From the NCBI GenBank assembly GCA_964355425.1, contig CAYHDN010000015.1, positions 1 to 16,578 of the forward strand: a DNA stretch of 16,578 bases, read 5' to 3'. Below the pieces are notes generated by a model. The model was not told the DNA's origin. It did not search any database and saw only the letters and a list, made by a program, of their open reading frames with translations. Positions within the stretch are counted from its first letter, which is position 1, and each line of letters begins with the position of its first letter. Below, in pieces: positions 5,338 to 11,820 of this stretch. The DNA is from CAYHDN01 sp964355425. Its GTDB lineage: Bacteria; Patescibacteriota; UBA1384; XYA2-FULL-43-10; CAINNR01. A program made the translations under genes and the position numbers.

Positions 5338-6611
5338 AAAAGATTTATTTAGACCATTCAGCGACTACTTCGGTTGACTCAACTGTTTTAACAGCGATGC
5401 TACCATATTTTTCCGAAACATTTGGCAATGCTTCGAGTATTCATTCTTTCGGTCAAGAGGCAAGGGCGGCAGTTGATGAAGCCAGGCACAAAATCGCCAG
5501 GTTTTTGAATTGTAAATCAACAGAAATTGTTTTTACATCTGGCGGTTCAGAATCGGACAATTTAGCGATACGAGGAATTATTGAATCGAGATCCTTCGAC
5601 TTCGCTCAGGATAACAAAATGCTTCCGCATGTTGTCACTTCGGCTTTTGAACATCATGCGGTGTTGGATACTATCAAGGAACTTGAACTTGATGGCAAAA
5701 TTGAAGCGACTTTTATCAAACCAAACGAAGAAGGGTTAATCGAAGTCGCTGATATTGAATCTGCTATTAAAGAAAATACGGTCCTTGTTTCAATTATATA
5801 TGTTAATAATGAAATCGGTACAGTTCAGCCCATTCGGGCAGTAGGTCAGATGATCGAGCGAGTAAATAAGACAAGAATTATGAATTATGAATCAGAAATT
5901 ATGAACGAAACCCATAATTCAAAATTCAAACCCCATAATTCTGAAAAAAATGCAGGACGCATTTTTTTCCATACCGACGCTGTGCAAGCTGCAGAATATT
6001 TCGATATGAATGTTGACTATTTGCACGTTGATTTGCTGACAATGAGCGCACATAAAATTTATGGTCCGAAAGGAACTGGTCTCTTATATGTTAGGGCTGG
6101 CGTGCCGGTTAAACATCAGATAGTAGGCGGCGGGCAAGAGTACAAAAAGCGGGCAGGAACGGAAAACATCGCCGGGATTGTCGGGATGGCAAAAGCGGTA
6201 GAAATAATTCAAAACGCAAAACTCAAAAGTCAAAACTATAATTTAAAAGTAAAAACTTTAAGGGACAAATTAATCGATGGATTATTGAAAATTTCTAATT
6301 CATTTTTAAATGGCAGTAGAGAGCAGAGAAGTCCGGCCAACGTTAATATTTCTTTTATCAATGCTGAAGGGGAATCGATCCTCCTAAATTTGGATATGCA
6401 AGGAATTGCCGCCTCAACCGGCTCGGCATGTACATCAGGGTCATTGGAGCCGTCACACGTTTTGATATCCATGGGTTTAAAACCCGAGCAGTGTCATGGA
6501 TCAATCCGCTTTACACTTGGTCGCCACACAACCGATGAAGAGATCGATAAAGTTTTGGAAATTTTGCCGCCGATAATTGAGAAACTGCGTAAAATGTCAC
6601 CATTTTCCTGA
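5334..6611 (+). CDS. iscS: Cysteine desulfurase (IscS/NifS family)
   Basis: PLP-dependent class V aminotransferase-fold enzyme that takes sulfur from cysteine and passes it as persulfide to IscU for Fe-S clusters and probably to MnmA for tRNA thiolation. Visible: N-terminal YLDHSATT, GGSESDN (70-76), the His of AFEHHAV (107-108), HTDAVQA, the PLP lysine in SAHKIYGPKG (Lys241), GGGQEYKKRAGTEN and the active-site cysteine in STGSACTSG (Cys366). The length of 425 residues exceeds the usual 380-400 because of three low-complexity insertions: residues 86-94 (FDFAQD, a TCCTTCGAC repeat), about 181-204 (Tyr/Asn/Ser-rich, from AATTATGAAT units) and about 296-308 (KLKSQNYNLKVK). Class NifS or IscS cannot be settled here. 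It is separated from iscU by a REP cluster and a broken minus-strand ORF. Confidence 0.95.
   Translation: MKKIYLDHSATTSVDSTVLTAMLPYFSETFGNASSIHSFGQEARAAVDEARHKIARFLNCKSTEIVFTSGGSESDNLAIRGIIESRSFDFAQDNKMLPHVVTSAFEHHAVLDTIKELELDGKIEATFIKPNEEGLIEVADIESAIKENTVLVSIIYVNNEIGTVQPIRAVGQMIERVNKTRIMNYESEIMNETHNSKFKPHNSEKNAGRIFFHTDAVQAAEYFDMNVDYLHVDLLTMSAHKIYGPKGTGLLYVRAGVPVKHQIVGGGQEYKKRAGTENIAGIVGMAKAVEIIQNAKLKSQNYNLKVKTLRDKLIDGLLKISNSFLNGSREQRSPANVNISFINAEGESILLNLDMQGIAASTGSACTSGSLEPSHVLISMGLKPEQCHGSIRFTLGRHTTDEEIDKVLEILPPIIEKLRKMSPFS
5591..5614. repeat. TCCTTCGACTTCGCTCAGGA element inside iscS
   Basis: A 24-bp element with terminal inverted ATCCT/AGGAT encodes FDFAQD within the desulfurase. I recall the same motif as a dispersed repeat in diverse environmental bacterial genomes, but only one copy is in this window. 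Confidence 0.55.
5874..5945. repeat. AATTATGAAT/CATAATTC repeat inside iscS
   Basis: Tandem and inverted units (GAATTATGAATTATGAATC, then CATAATTC copies) encode about 24 residues of low-complexity Asn/Ser/Glu-rich sequence. They interrupt the cysteine desulfurase between the NNEIGTVQP motif and FHTDAVQA. The element can fold as an imperfect hairpin. Confidence 0.75.
6217..6256. repeat. AGTCAAA-type repeat inside iscS, shared with miaA
   Basis: Copies of CAAAAGT(C/A) encode KLKSQNYNLKVK. The 17-nt stretch CAAAAGTCAAAACTATA (6224-6240) occurs again in miaA at 16554-16570, so the two genes carry near-identical inserts. Confidence 0.75.
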
Positions 6612-6614
6612 TTT

Positions 6615-6749
6615 GTAGTCCAAGCTTTAGCTTGCTAATTAACACGCTAAAGCATGGTCTACGAGTCCCCGTAGCCCAGACTTTAGTCTGTTACGCAACA
6701 AGCTTCCGCCTCGGCTTCGCCACAGGCGAAACGGGAAAGCGTGGGCTAC
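6615..6749. repeat. Cluster of four REP-like palindromes (BIME-like)
   Basis: It begins 3 nt after the iscS stop. Elements are 6615-6634 (forward, GTAG with CAAGCTTTAGCTTG), 6643-6662 (reverse, ending CTAC), 6671-6690 (forward, GTAG with CAGACTTTAGTCTG) and a longer one ending at CTAC 6746-6749 (reverse, stem around GGCGAA/TTCGCC). Orientations alternate as at 1006-1112, and two palindrome cores are identical between the clusters. The block lies between iscS and iscU. Confidence 0.75.
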
Positions 6750-6753
6750 AAAT

Positions 6754-6782
6754 AAAAAAAAGCCCGCCAGCAATGCGCGGGC
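6754..6782 (-). terminator. Intrinsic terminator of the broken minus-strand gene
   Basis: On the minus strand a GCCCGC/GCGGGC stem with a 9-nt loop is followed by eight T residues. It begins about 13 nt after the stop of the 6796-7041 frame, and it shows that this was a complete transcription unit. Confidence 0.8.
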
Positions 6783-6795
6783 GGACGGGATCAGT

Positions 6796-7041
6796 TCATC
6801 CAACTACCATCAGGAGCTCGATCTTCTCGCAGTGATGGGTTTGGTCTTGGAAGGTGACTGGATCCATTTTGCCGAGGAACTCCTCCACCTGTGAAGTGGC
6901 ATCGTCGTGATCTTCCGCCTTGAAATGGTAGTCTGACACGACGAACTTGAGACGAGGCGTTAGGTCAACAGAATCACGACCCAGGTCGAAACCCTTGCGT
7001 CAGACAAGAGGGCTACGATAGCGCAGGATGTATGTGTCCAT
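6796..7041 (-). pseudogene. Small orphan gene interrupted by an in-frame TGA
   Basis: Starting from ATG at 7041, behind an AAGGA site (9 nt), the frame reads MDTYILRYRSPLV, meets TGA at 7002-7000 (codon 14), then continues in the same frame for 67 more codons to the TGA at 6796. The downstream part, beginning RKGFDLGRDSVDLTPRLKF, has ordinary amino-acid composition and ends in a proper terminator, so it looks like one gene with a single stop mutation (or one sequencing error). I do not recognise the product. No alternative start with an SD is visible after the TGA. Recoding is unlikely because TGA ends many genes here. A possible promoter (TTAATA, 18 bp, TATCAT) lies upstream, divergent from iscU. 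Confidence 0.6.
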
Positions 7042-7074
7042 TGTCCACAATCCTTTCAATGATAGTGATGAGAA

Positions 7075-7083
7075 TGTTATCAT
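7075..7083 (+). promoter_or_regulatory. Extended -10 for iscU
   Basis: TG-T-TATCAT (7075-7083) lies 27 nt before the iscU start. A weak TTTCAA is 18 bp further upstream. Unlike rsmI, metG and recG, this gene keeps a short leader with an SD (AAGGAG). Confidence 0.5.
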
Positions 7084-7110
7084 ATTAATAAATAAAATTC
7101 AAGGAGTTTT

Positions 7111-7539
7111 GTGGATAATTTATATTCAGAAAGAGTAATGGATCACTTCAAAAACCCAAGAAATTTGGGTGAAATTGAGAACGCCGACGGCGTGGGAACT
7201 GTTGGTAACCCAAATTGTGGTGATGTGATGCGGATTTTTATAAAAGTCAGAAGTAAAAAGTCAAAAGTAAAAAATAAGGAAGAAGAATACATTTTTGATA
7301 TTAAATTCCAGACTTTGGGCTGTGGGGCGGCAATAGCTTCATCATCGATTGCGACGGAGTTGGTCAAAGGAAAGTCAATCAAAGAGGCACTGAAGTTGAC
7401 ATCAAAGCAAATTGCAGAGCAAATGGGTAAATTTCCGCCGGCAAAATATCATTGTTCAATTTTGGCCGAAGAGGGAATTCGCTCTGCGATAAAGGATTAT
7501 CGCAGAAAATCCAAAATTCAAAATCCCAATGACAAATGA
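7111..7539 (+). CDS. iscU: Fe-S cluster scaffold protein IscU (NifU-like N-terminal type)
   Basis: Scaffold on which Fe-S clusters are assembled with sulfur from the cysteine desulfurase. The three conserved cysteines are present: Cys36 in GNPNCGD (with Asp38), Cys71 in TLGCGAAIASSS and Cys115 in KYHCSILAEEGI. The length is 142 residues. The start is GTG at 7111 with AAGGAG 4 nt upstream. An insertion at about 44-56 (VRSKKSKVKNKEEE) comes from AAAAGTC-type repeats in the beta-hairpin between Cys36 and Cys71. The last eight or so residues (KIQNPNDK) are encoded by the left arm of an intergenic palindrome rather than by a conserved tail. It is separated from iscS by about 500 bp, so the usual iscSU operon is split. 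Confidence 0.95.
   Translation: MDNLYSERVMDHFKNPRNLGEIENADGVGTVGNPNCGDVMRIFIKVRSKKSKVKNKEEEYIFDIKFQTLGCGAAIASSSIATELVKGKSIKEALKLTSKQIAEQMGKFPPAKYHCSILAEEGIRSAIKDYRRKSKIQNPNDK
7241..7276. repeat. AAAAGTC/AAAAGTA microrepeat inside iscU
   Basis: Four imperfect heptamer-like units encode the Lys-rich loop at about residues 44-56 of IscU, a position where the family usually has a short turn. Confidence 0.7.
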
Positions 7540-7608
7540 AATCCAAATGATTAAATTTGAAATTGAGATTTAGAGCTTCATTTGACATTTGAGCTTTAGA
7601 CTTTGAAC
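7509..7608. repeat. Imperfect palindrome of TCAAAATC/CAAATGA units
   Basis: The left arm (from 7509, CCAAAATTCAAAATCCCAATG) and the right arm (ending near 7608) are imperfect inverted copies around ATTAAATTT. It covers the end of iscU and all of the iscU-folD gap. A related single arm is inserted in recG at 12109-12172. Confidence 0.65.
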
Positions 7609-7610
7609 TT

Positions 7611-8408
7611 ATGCCTACGAGATTTGATGGAAACCAAATAAAAGAACAGATACTAGGGGATCTGAAAATAAAGATCGCTGTTTTGCCTGTGAAGCCGGCG
7701 TTGGCGGTCATCTGGATCGGCGACGACATAGTTTCTGCCCGCTATATCGAGCAAAAACAGCGAGCGGCGAAGTATTTGGGCATTCATTTTGACATTGTAA
7801 AATTGCCGACTGACGCAACAACTAAAATAGTTAAGGCGGAAATTGCCCGTCTAAATTCTGATCCGACAATTACCGGTCTAATGATTCAACTTCCGATTCC
7901 TGAAGGTTTGGACCAGAATGAGCTTATTTCAGCTATCGCCTCGGAAAAGGATGTCGATGCACTGCGATTCTGCTCCGAGCTTTCCTGTCATTTCCGCCCT
8001 CCGGTTACTGGGGCGATTATGGAAGCAATAAAGCAATCGACTATCAATTTAAAAAATTCGAAAGTAGCTGTGATCGGCCGTGGTTTTTTGGTCGGTACAC
8101 CATTGATCAGAGTTCTTGAAGAGTACGATGTTGACCTGCGGATTGCCGACGAACAGACGCCGTATTTAGCTACGATCACAAGTGATGCCGATGTTGTGAT
8201 TTCAGCTGTGGGAAAACCGGGATTAATCAAAGCAAAAATGATTAAAAAAGGCGCTGTTCTAATTGATGCCGGCATATCTGAAGTTGGCGGCAAATTAGTC
8301 GGTGATATTGATCCGAGGGCGTTTGAAAAATCATCATTCTATACTCCGGTCCCGGGCGGGATTGGTCCGGTGACAGTAGCAATGCTCTATAGAAATCTAG
8401 TAAAATGA
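7611..8408 (+). CDS. folD: Methylenetetrahydrofolate dehydrogenase/cyclohydrolase FolD
   Basis: Bifunctional C1-folate enzyme that interconverts 5,10-methylene-THF and 10-formyl-THF. Motifs in order: the catalytic Tyr45/Lys49 pair in ARYIEQKQ, GLMIQLPIP (89-97), KDVDAL (113-118), the nucleotide-binding GRGFLVGTP (156-164), SAVGKPGLI and the C-terminal TPVPGGIGPVTVAML. The length of 265 residues is slightly below the usual 280-290. Two signature positions vary: the loop usually GRSxxVGxP has Gly158 in place of Ser, and the usual KDVDG is KDVDA. The start ATG at 7611 lies 2-3 nt after an intergenic palindrome and has no SD. The PIG-L gene starts 5 nt after its stop. Confidence 0.94.
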   Translation: MPTRFDGNQIKEQILGDLKIKIAVLPVKPALAVIWIGDDIVSARYIEQKQRAAKYLGIHFDIVKLPTDATTKIVKAEIARLNSDPTITGLMIQLPIPEGLDQNELISAIASEKDVDALRFCSELSCHFRPPVTGAIMEAIKQSTINLKNSKVAVIGRGFLVGTPLIRVLEEYDVDLRIADEQTPYLATITSDADVVISAVGKPGLIKAKMIKKGAVLIDAGISEVGGKLVGDIDPRAFEKSSFYTPVPGGIGPVTVAMLYRNLVK

Positions 8409-8412
8409 AGCC

Positions 8413-9240
8413 ATGAAGAAAAAATTTTGGATGAGAAGAAACTTGGTTTTAATAATTATCGCCTTTATTGTTCTTAGTATTGGCGGTTACTATCTGTATG
8501 CCAGAAAATTTTCTGTTATGCCCGATGCCATAATTTCGTTGATGGAAGATGTCTATGAGCCGACAACTAACGATAAAATATTAATAATTACTCCCCATTT
8601 TGATGATGAAACGATAGCCGCTGGTGGCTATATTCAAAAATCAGTCGCCAACAAAGCGAATGTTCAAATAATCGCCGTTACTGACGGCAATCGCCGTGGT
8701 TTTGGACAAGAGAGGAAAACTGAATTTCGGGAAGTGGTAAAAACTCTCGGGGTCGGCCAGGACGATCTAATATTTCTCGATTTACCGGAGTTCTATTTGA
8801 AAGAACGGGTAAGTAGCAGTCAACTCACAAGTGATTTATTGCAAAAAATTAATTCTTTTGCGCCTAAGGTTATAGTTTACCCTGACCAGAGTGACACGAA
8901 TCCGGACCATAAATTTATCGGTCAAACCTTGGACGAGGCGTTGAAGGATCGAACTGATTTTTACACCTATACCTATCTTGTCCATTGGAAATATTTTCCC
9001 CAGCCGGTTGGCTTGCATCCGGGCAATAACCTGACGCCGCCAGTGAAGTTGATTGATTTTTCTCATCACTGGCAGCGATATATACTGTCGCAGGAAGAGG
9101 AAGACAATAAACTGGCGGCGCTTTCAATTTATAAATCCCAGCTTCGAACGCCGCTTTTGCACGATCTTTTGATGTCGATGGTGCGAAAAAACGAGCTGTT
9201 TTTGGAAAAAACTCTACCTGTAAATATGACAAAAAAATGA
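8413..9240 (+). CDS. Membrane-anchored PIG-L (LmbE-like) deacetylase
   Basis: Zinc-dependent N-acetylglucosamine-type deacetylase of the PIG-L/LmbE family. A basic N-terminus and one membrane helix (about residues 11-30) anchor it, with the catalytic domain probably outside the membrane. The family motif P(H/A)xDDE appears as ITPHFDDETIAAGG (His62, Asp64/65), and the second metal-binding histidine is likely His166 in DTNPDHKFIG. The length of 275 residues fits. The natural substrate, perhaps a sugar of a surface glycan or glycolipid, is not shown by the sequence. The stop overlaps the start of mnmA (ATGA), so these genes are translationally coupled, and folD, this gene and mnmA form one operon. 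Confidence 0.88.
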   Translation: MKKKFWMRRNLVLIIIAFIVLSIGGYYLYARKFSVMPDAIISLMEDVYEPTTNDKILIITPHFDDETIAAGGYIQKSVANKANVQIIAVTDGNRRGFGQERKTEFREVVKTLGVGQDDLIFLDLPEFYLKERVSSSQLTSDLLQKINSFAPKVIVYPDQSDTNPDHKFIGQTLDEALKDRTDFYTYTYLVHWKYFPQPVGLHPGNNLTPPVKLIDFSHHWQRYILSQEEEDNKLAALSIYKSQLRTPLLHDLLMSMVRKNELFLEKTLPVNMTKK

Positions 9241-10358
9241 AGATAGCGGTTGCTATGTCTGGCGGAGTTGATTCCTCCGTCGCGGCAAAAATTTTGAAAA
9301 ATGAGGGGCACGATTTAGTCGGGCTTTTTTTGAAATTATGGTCTGATTCTTCATCGTCTTGTTCGACTCGAAAAGAGAATCGTTGCTGCGATTACGAAGC
9401 ACTGGAGGATGCACGGATAGTCGCGGCAAAACTTAAGATTTCGTTTTATGTAATTGACGCCAAAGTTGAGTTCAAAAAAGAGGTTGTTGATTACTTTTTG
9501 CAGGAATACAAAAATCTGCGTACGCCAAACCCGTGTATTGTTTGTAACGAAACCATCAAATTCGATTTGTTGTTGAAAAAAGTACTGTCAATTGGTTGTG
9601 AAAAGCTTGCTACTGGTCATTATGCGCGGATTGAAGATGGCAAACTATTTAAAGGAGTTGATGAAACAAAAGATCAAAGTTATATGCTTTATCGGTTAAA
9701 GCAAAATCAGCTATCAAAAGTTATGTTCCCAATTGGTGAAATGAAGAAGAAAAATGTCCGTGATTTAGCTACCTTGTGGGATTTGCCGGTCAAAGAGAAA
9801 CCGGAGAGCCAGGAAATTTGTTTTTTTGCCGATAAAGATCATCGTGCATTTTTGCGGAGATATTTGGATGCGGGTTATTTTAAATCGGGTGATATTGTTG
9901 ATTCCGAAGGAAATATTATTGGCCAGCACGATGGGCTTTTGAACTATACGATCGGGCAACGGCGACTAATTGATCAACTTCGAGCTTCAAGCTTCAAGCT
10001 TCAAGCTGACAAACAACCACTATATGTGATTGGATTTGATAAAGAGAAAAATCAACTAATTGTTGGTAATGATGAAGAAGTCTACAAAAAGGAAATGATT
10101 GTGTCCAATTTAAATTGGATAGATAAAAAATTAGATCTAAAATCTAAAAAATTAAAAGTCAAAATTAGATATCATCATCCGGAAGTCGAATGTGAAACAA
10201 TTGAGCAATTGAGCAACCCGTCTCGTCCAGGCAAAGCCGAGGCGAATGAAGCAATTCGAGTTGTTTTTGTCGAAAAACAACGAGCTATAACCCCCGGCCA
10301 ATCGGCGGTGTTCTATCTGGGTGATGAGGTTTTGAGTGGCGGAATAATCGAGAGTTAG
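9237..10358 (+). CDS. mnmA: tRNA-specific 2-thiouridylase MnmA
   Basis: Adenylates and thiolates U34 of the Lys, Glu and Gln tRNAs using persulfide sulfur that comes ultimately from the cysteine desulfurase. Visible: the PP-loop SGGVDSS (8-14), the catalytic cysteine in NPCIVCNETIKF (Cys100, with Cys103 beside it), GHYARIE, MLYRL and the second catalytic cysteine in SQEICFFADKDH (Cys195), then TIGQRR. The length of 373 residues is normal apart from two low-complexity insertions (about 247-258 and 299-310), both from microrepeats. It starts in an ATGA overlap with the deacetylase. Its stop overlaps by 4 nt the end of a convergent minus-strand gene. Confidence 0.96.
   Translation: MKIAVAMSGGVDSSVAAKILKNEGHDLVGLFLKLWSDSSSSCSTRKENRCCDYEALEDARIVAAKLKISFYVIDAKVEFKKEVVDYFLQEYKNLRTPNPCIVCNETIKFDLLLKKVLSIGCEKLATGHYARIEDGKLFKGVDETKDQSYMLYRLKQNQLSKVMFPIGEMKKKNVRDLATLWDLPVKEKPESQEICFFADKDHRAFLRRYLDAGYFKSGDIVDSEGNIIGQHDGLLNYTIGQRRLIDQLRASSFKLQADKQPLYVIGFDKEKNQLIVGNDEEVYKKEMIVSNLNWIDKKLDLKSKKLKVKIRYHHPEVECETIEQLSNPSRPGKAEANEAIRVVFVEKQRAITPGQSAVFYLGDEVLSGGIIES
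9977..10008. repeat. GCTTCAA heptamer array inside mnmA
   Basis: Three to four tandem copies of the heptamer GCTTCAA encode RASSFKLQA in the C-terminal part of MnmA. Confidence 0.8.
10132..10166. repeat. AAATCTAA/AAAAGTC microrepeat inside mnmA
   Basis: ATCTAAAATCTAAAAAATTAAAAGTCAAAATTAG encodes DLKSKKLKVKIR, a Lys-rich segment near the MnmA C-terminal barrel. Confidence 0.55.
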
Positions 10359-10561
10359 GCGGCATCTTGCATTTTTGTTTCCATCTCTTGGAGTTCTGCA
10401 AAGCGTTTGCGATCGTTCTCTGTCCAATTAGGAGTTAGTTGTTTCTGGCGCAGGGCTGCAAGTTCTTCTTGAAGCTCCCCCAACGTTGGCTCGCCATGGA
10501 TATGGATACGATCAATCGCACCCATCTCGCCTTCTGGAATTGAAAATTCTTGTTCATTCAT
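10355..10561 (-). CDS. 68-residue coiled-coil-like protein
   Basis: I do not recognise this protein. The frame extends further upstream to 10678, but that part runs through a terminator. An extended -10 (TG-A-TAAAAT, ending at 10569 on the minus strand) sits 7 nt before the ATG at 10561, which points to a leaderless start there. The protein starts MNEQEFSIPEGEMGAIDRIH; residues 25-68 have heptad-like Leu/Glu spacing (LGELQEELAALRQKQ and KRFAELQEMETKM) suggesting a short helical hairpin or coiled coil. It is strongly charged and has no signal peptide. It converges on mnmA with a 4-nt overlap of the coding ends, so the two transcripts must be antisense at their 3' ends. Confidence 0.65.
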   Translation of the reverse strand: MNEQEFSIPEGEMGAIDRIHIHGEPTLGELQEELAALRQKQLTPNWTENDRKRFAELQEMETKMQDAA

Positions 10562-10593
10562 AGTTTTAATTTTATCACTTGTTAGCAGAAAAT

Positions 10594-10619
10594 AAAAAGT
10601 CCCCTTGAGGGGTTTTTTT
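10594..10619. terminator. Bidirectional terminator hairpin
   Basis: CCCC-TTGA-GGGG (10601-10612) is flanked by A5 on the left and T7 on the right, so it has a T-run in either direction. On the minus strand it would end the transcript of the 10762-11232 gene. On the plus strand it would stop transcription from mnmA. Confidence 0.75.
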
Positions 10620-10645
10620 ATATATTTCGAAATAATTTTGTAGGC

Positions 10646-10739
10646 GTGGAGGCGGGGTAATACTACCCCCGCCTCCACTGGCCAGTTGCGTCATCCCCCG
10701 AGGGGATGTCGCAGTTTCATCCAGCGCTATGACGGCGCT
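10646..10739 (-). other. Row of hairpins in the 3' region of the secreted-protein gene
   Basis: Downstream of the minus-strand stop at 10762 three further hairpins stand before the terminator: AGCGC/GCGCT (10723-10739), CATCCC/GGGATG (10692-10708) and a perfect 12-bp stem GTGGAGGCGGGG/CCCCGCCTCCAC (10646-10678). None but the last (10594-10619) has a T-run. This may be a structured 3' UTR or a small RNA. No gene with an SD is visible in 10562-10761. Confidence 0.5.
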
Positions 10740-10761
10740 TGGCTAGTCCCGATGTGGGGTC

Positions 10762-11232
10762 CTAGACCAAGGCGACAGTCACAGCGCTCAGCCCGTAGTC
10801 GGTGACCACATCAGCTTCCAGGGCCAGTATGGCGTGTACTTCGGCGGTCTTCCACAGCGCGGTGCGCGTGTCGGTGGCGATCCGTGCCTCGGCTTCGTGG
10901 GCGGTGATCGCTGCCACTTCGCTCATCTTCGTGCCGGCCGTCGGCGGTGTGGTCGGCATAGCCTGCGTCAAGGTGCGGCCCAGCGTGGTCCCAACGTCGG
11001 CGGGGGCCACCGTCTTCACAGCCATCTTCTGGGGTTCGGCCTTCTTCGTTGCAGCCTTCTCCGGTGCGGCCTTCGTTGCGGCGACGAACGGTACGGCCTG
11101 GCTCGGTGGGGCCTTCTCCACGCTCGTGTAGGCGGTGCCGGTGAACGACGTCGTTGTCGGTGGGCCGGCAGCCCAGGCACACGCAGCGAGGAGGGCGAGC
11201 GCGAGTACAGCGACCACGAGGGTCTTGTACAT
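10762..11232 (-). CDS. Secreted or lipid-anchored Ala/Thr/Pro-rich protein
   Basis: I do not recognise this protein. It has a clear export signal: MYKTLVVAVLALALLAACAW. LAAC (15-18) fits a lipobox with Cys18, but AWA-A a few residues later could equally serve signal peptidase I. The mature part (about 135 residues) is rich in Ala, Thr, Pro, Lys and Val, with a disordered Pro/Ala/Lys stretch (residues 40-75) followed by an Ala-rich, probably helical end. It begins with ATG at 11232 behind AGGAGG (6 nt), and a promoter TTGACT-17-TAGAAT lies about 190 nt upstream, giving a long leader. Its GC content is far above that of the housekeeping genes, and the opposite strand therefore also has long open frames, which I reject. 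Confidence 0.7.
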   Translation of the reverse strand: MYKTLVVAVLALALLAACAWAAGPPTTTSFTGTAYTSVEKAPPSQAVPFVAATKAAPEKAATKKAEPQKMAVKTVAPADVGTTLGRTLTQAMPTTPPTAGTKMSEVAAITAHEAEARIATDTRTALWKTAEVHAILALEADVVTDYGLSAVTVALV

Positions 11233-11420
11233 GGCATGCCTCCTGACATCAGTTTCCCAAACGGCTGGTTATTCCTGTTCCGTCTCTTGCGCAAAAGACG
11301 AACTTGCGACTGGTTGCGTTTGTCTGCAACCTACTTCTGTTGTGGTGGCTATCACCTCCGGTCGAGAGATTCATGTCCCTCAAGTGTGACATCCAGGTGC
11401 ACAATCCAGTTCTTACAATA

Positions 11421-11449
11421 ATTCTACATCTTGATTGTCTCCCAGTCAA
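11421..11449 (-). promoter_or_regulatory. Promoter of the secreted-protein gene
   Basis: Read on the minus strand: TTGACT (11449-11444), a 17-bp spacer, TAGAAT (11426-11421). The leader to the ATG at 11232 is roughly 180 nt long and holds a GGAGGTGAT site (around 11350) and a GGTTGC/GCAACC hairpin. A short open frame (from about 11392) ends just before the SD of the real gene. It could be regulatory, but its own start is not supported. Confidence 0.65.
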
Positions 11450-11460
11450 CAATTTTGCAA

Positions 11461-11492
11461 TAAAAAAACGGCTAACCAACTTTGGTTGCCGT
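11461..11492 (-). terminator. Intrinsic terminator of the 11503-11778 gene
   Basis: On the minus strand ACGGC-AACCA pairs with TGGTT-GCCGT (one bulged A), loop AAGT, followed by seven T residues. It starts 11 nt after the coding end. Confidence 0.85.
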
Positions 11493-11502
11493 CCGGCTGT
11501 GT

Positions 11503-11778
11503 TCAGTATTCCGGAGAACAAGTTCTCTGGATCATGTCTCTTTGCAGTTGCCTGTGGAGACCTTCCATCCAGTCGTTCTGGCAGGCTTTCCAGTCATTGA
11601 GGCTGGGTGCGTCCCCAAGGAGCGCGGGGCTGTCGTAGACGTCGTGACGCCACACATCGTATAGCTCTGGGCTGATCTCGGCGATCATCTCATTAGCGGT
11701 CTTATCCAGCCGCTGGCTGACGAAGCGCCGGACTTCGTCGTTGCAGCACGGCAGTTCGTTGTTGCGCGGTGCGCACAT
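11503..11778 (-). CDS. Unrecognised 91-residue acidic protein
   Basis: I do not recognise this protein. Two start codons are close together: ATG at 11784 lies immediately against the AGGAG site, while ATG at 11778 is 7 nt from it, so I take 11778. The protein starts MCAPRNNELPCCNDEVRRFV. It has a cysteine group near the start (Cys2, Cys11, Cys12) and Cys62 and Cys87 later, and is otherwise helical-looking, with tryptophans in VWRHDVYD and NDWMEG. There is no signal peptide. A strong promoter (TTGACA-17-TACTAT) drives it divergently from recG, with a leader of about 110 nt. A terminator follows at once, so it is a single-gene unit. Confidence 0.65.
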   Translation of the reverse strand: MCAPRNNELPCCNDEVRRFVSQRLDKTANEMIAEISPELYDVWRHDVYDSPALLGDAPSLNDWKACQNDWMEGLHRQLQRDMIQRTCSPEY

Positions 11779-11820
11779 TCGCATTCTCCTGTTTCGTCCG
11801 CAATCCTGCAGACCGATTGG

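Noticed and set aside
7000..7002. TGA recoded as Gly or Trp in this genome
   Set aside because: metG, iscS, iscU, folD, the deacetylase, rsmI and others end in TGA at the right length, so the standard code is used.
10562..10678. N-terminal extension of the 68-residue gene up to 10678
   Set aside because: It would translate through the strong hairpin and the bidirectional terminator; the extended -10 next to 10561 supports the short form.
10834..11421. Long open frame on the plus strand opposite the secreted-protein gene
   Set aside because: It is Arg/Gly/Cys-rich as expected from an antisense frame in GC-rich DNA, while the minus strand has a signal peptide, SD, promoter and terminator.
11249..11521. 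Minus-strand frame upstream of the secreted-protein gene
   Set aside because: It crosses a terminator and a promoter and lacks an SD at any start; only its end near the next SD is suggestive, so it is kept as a leader remark.
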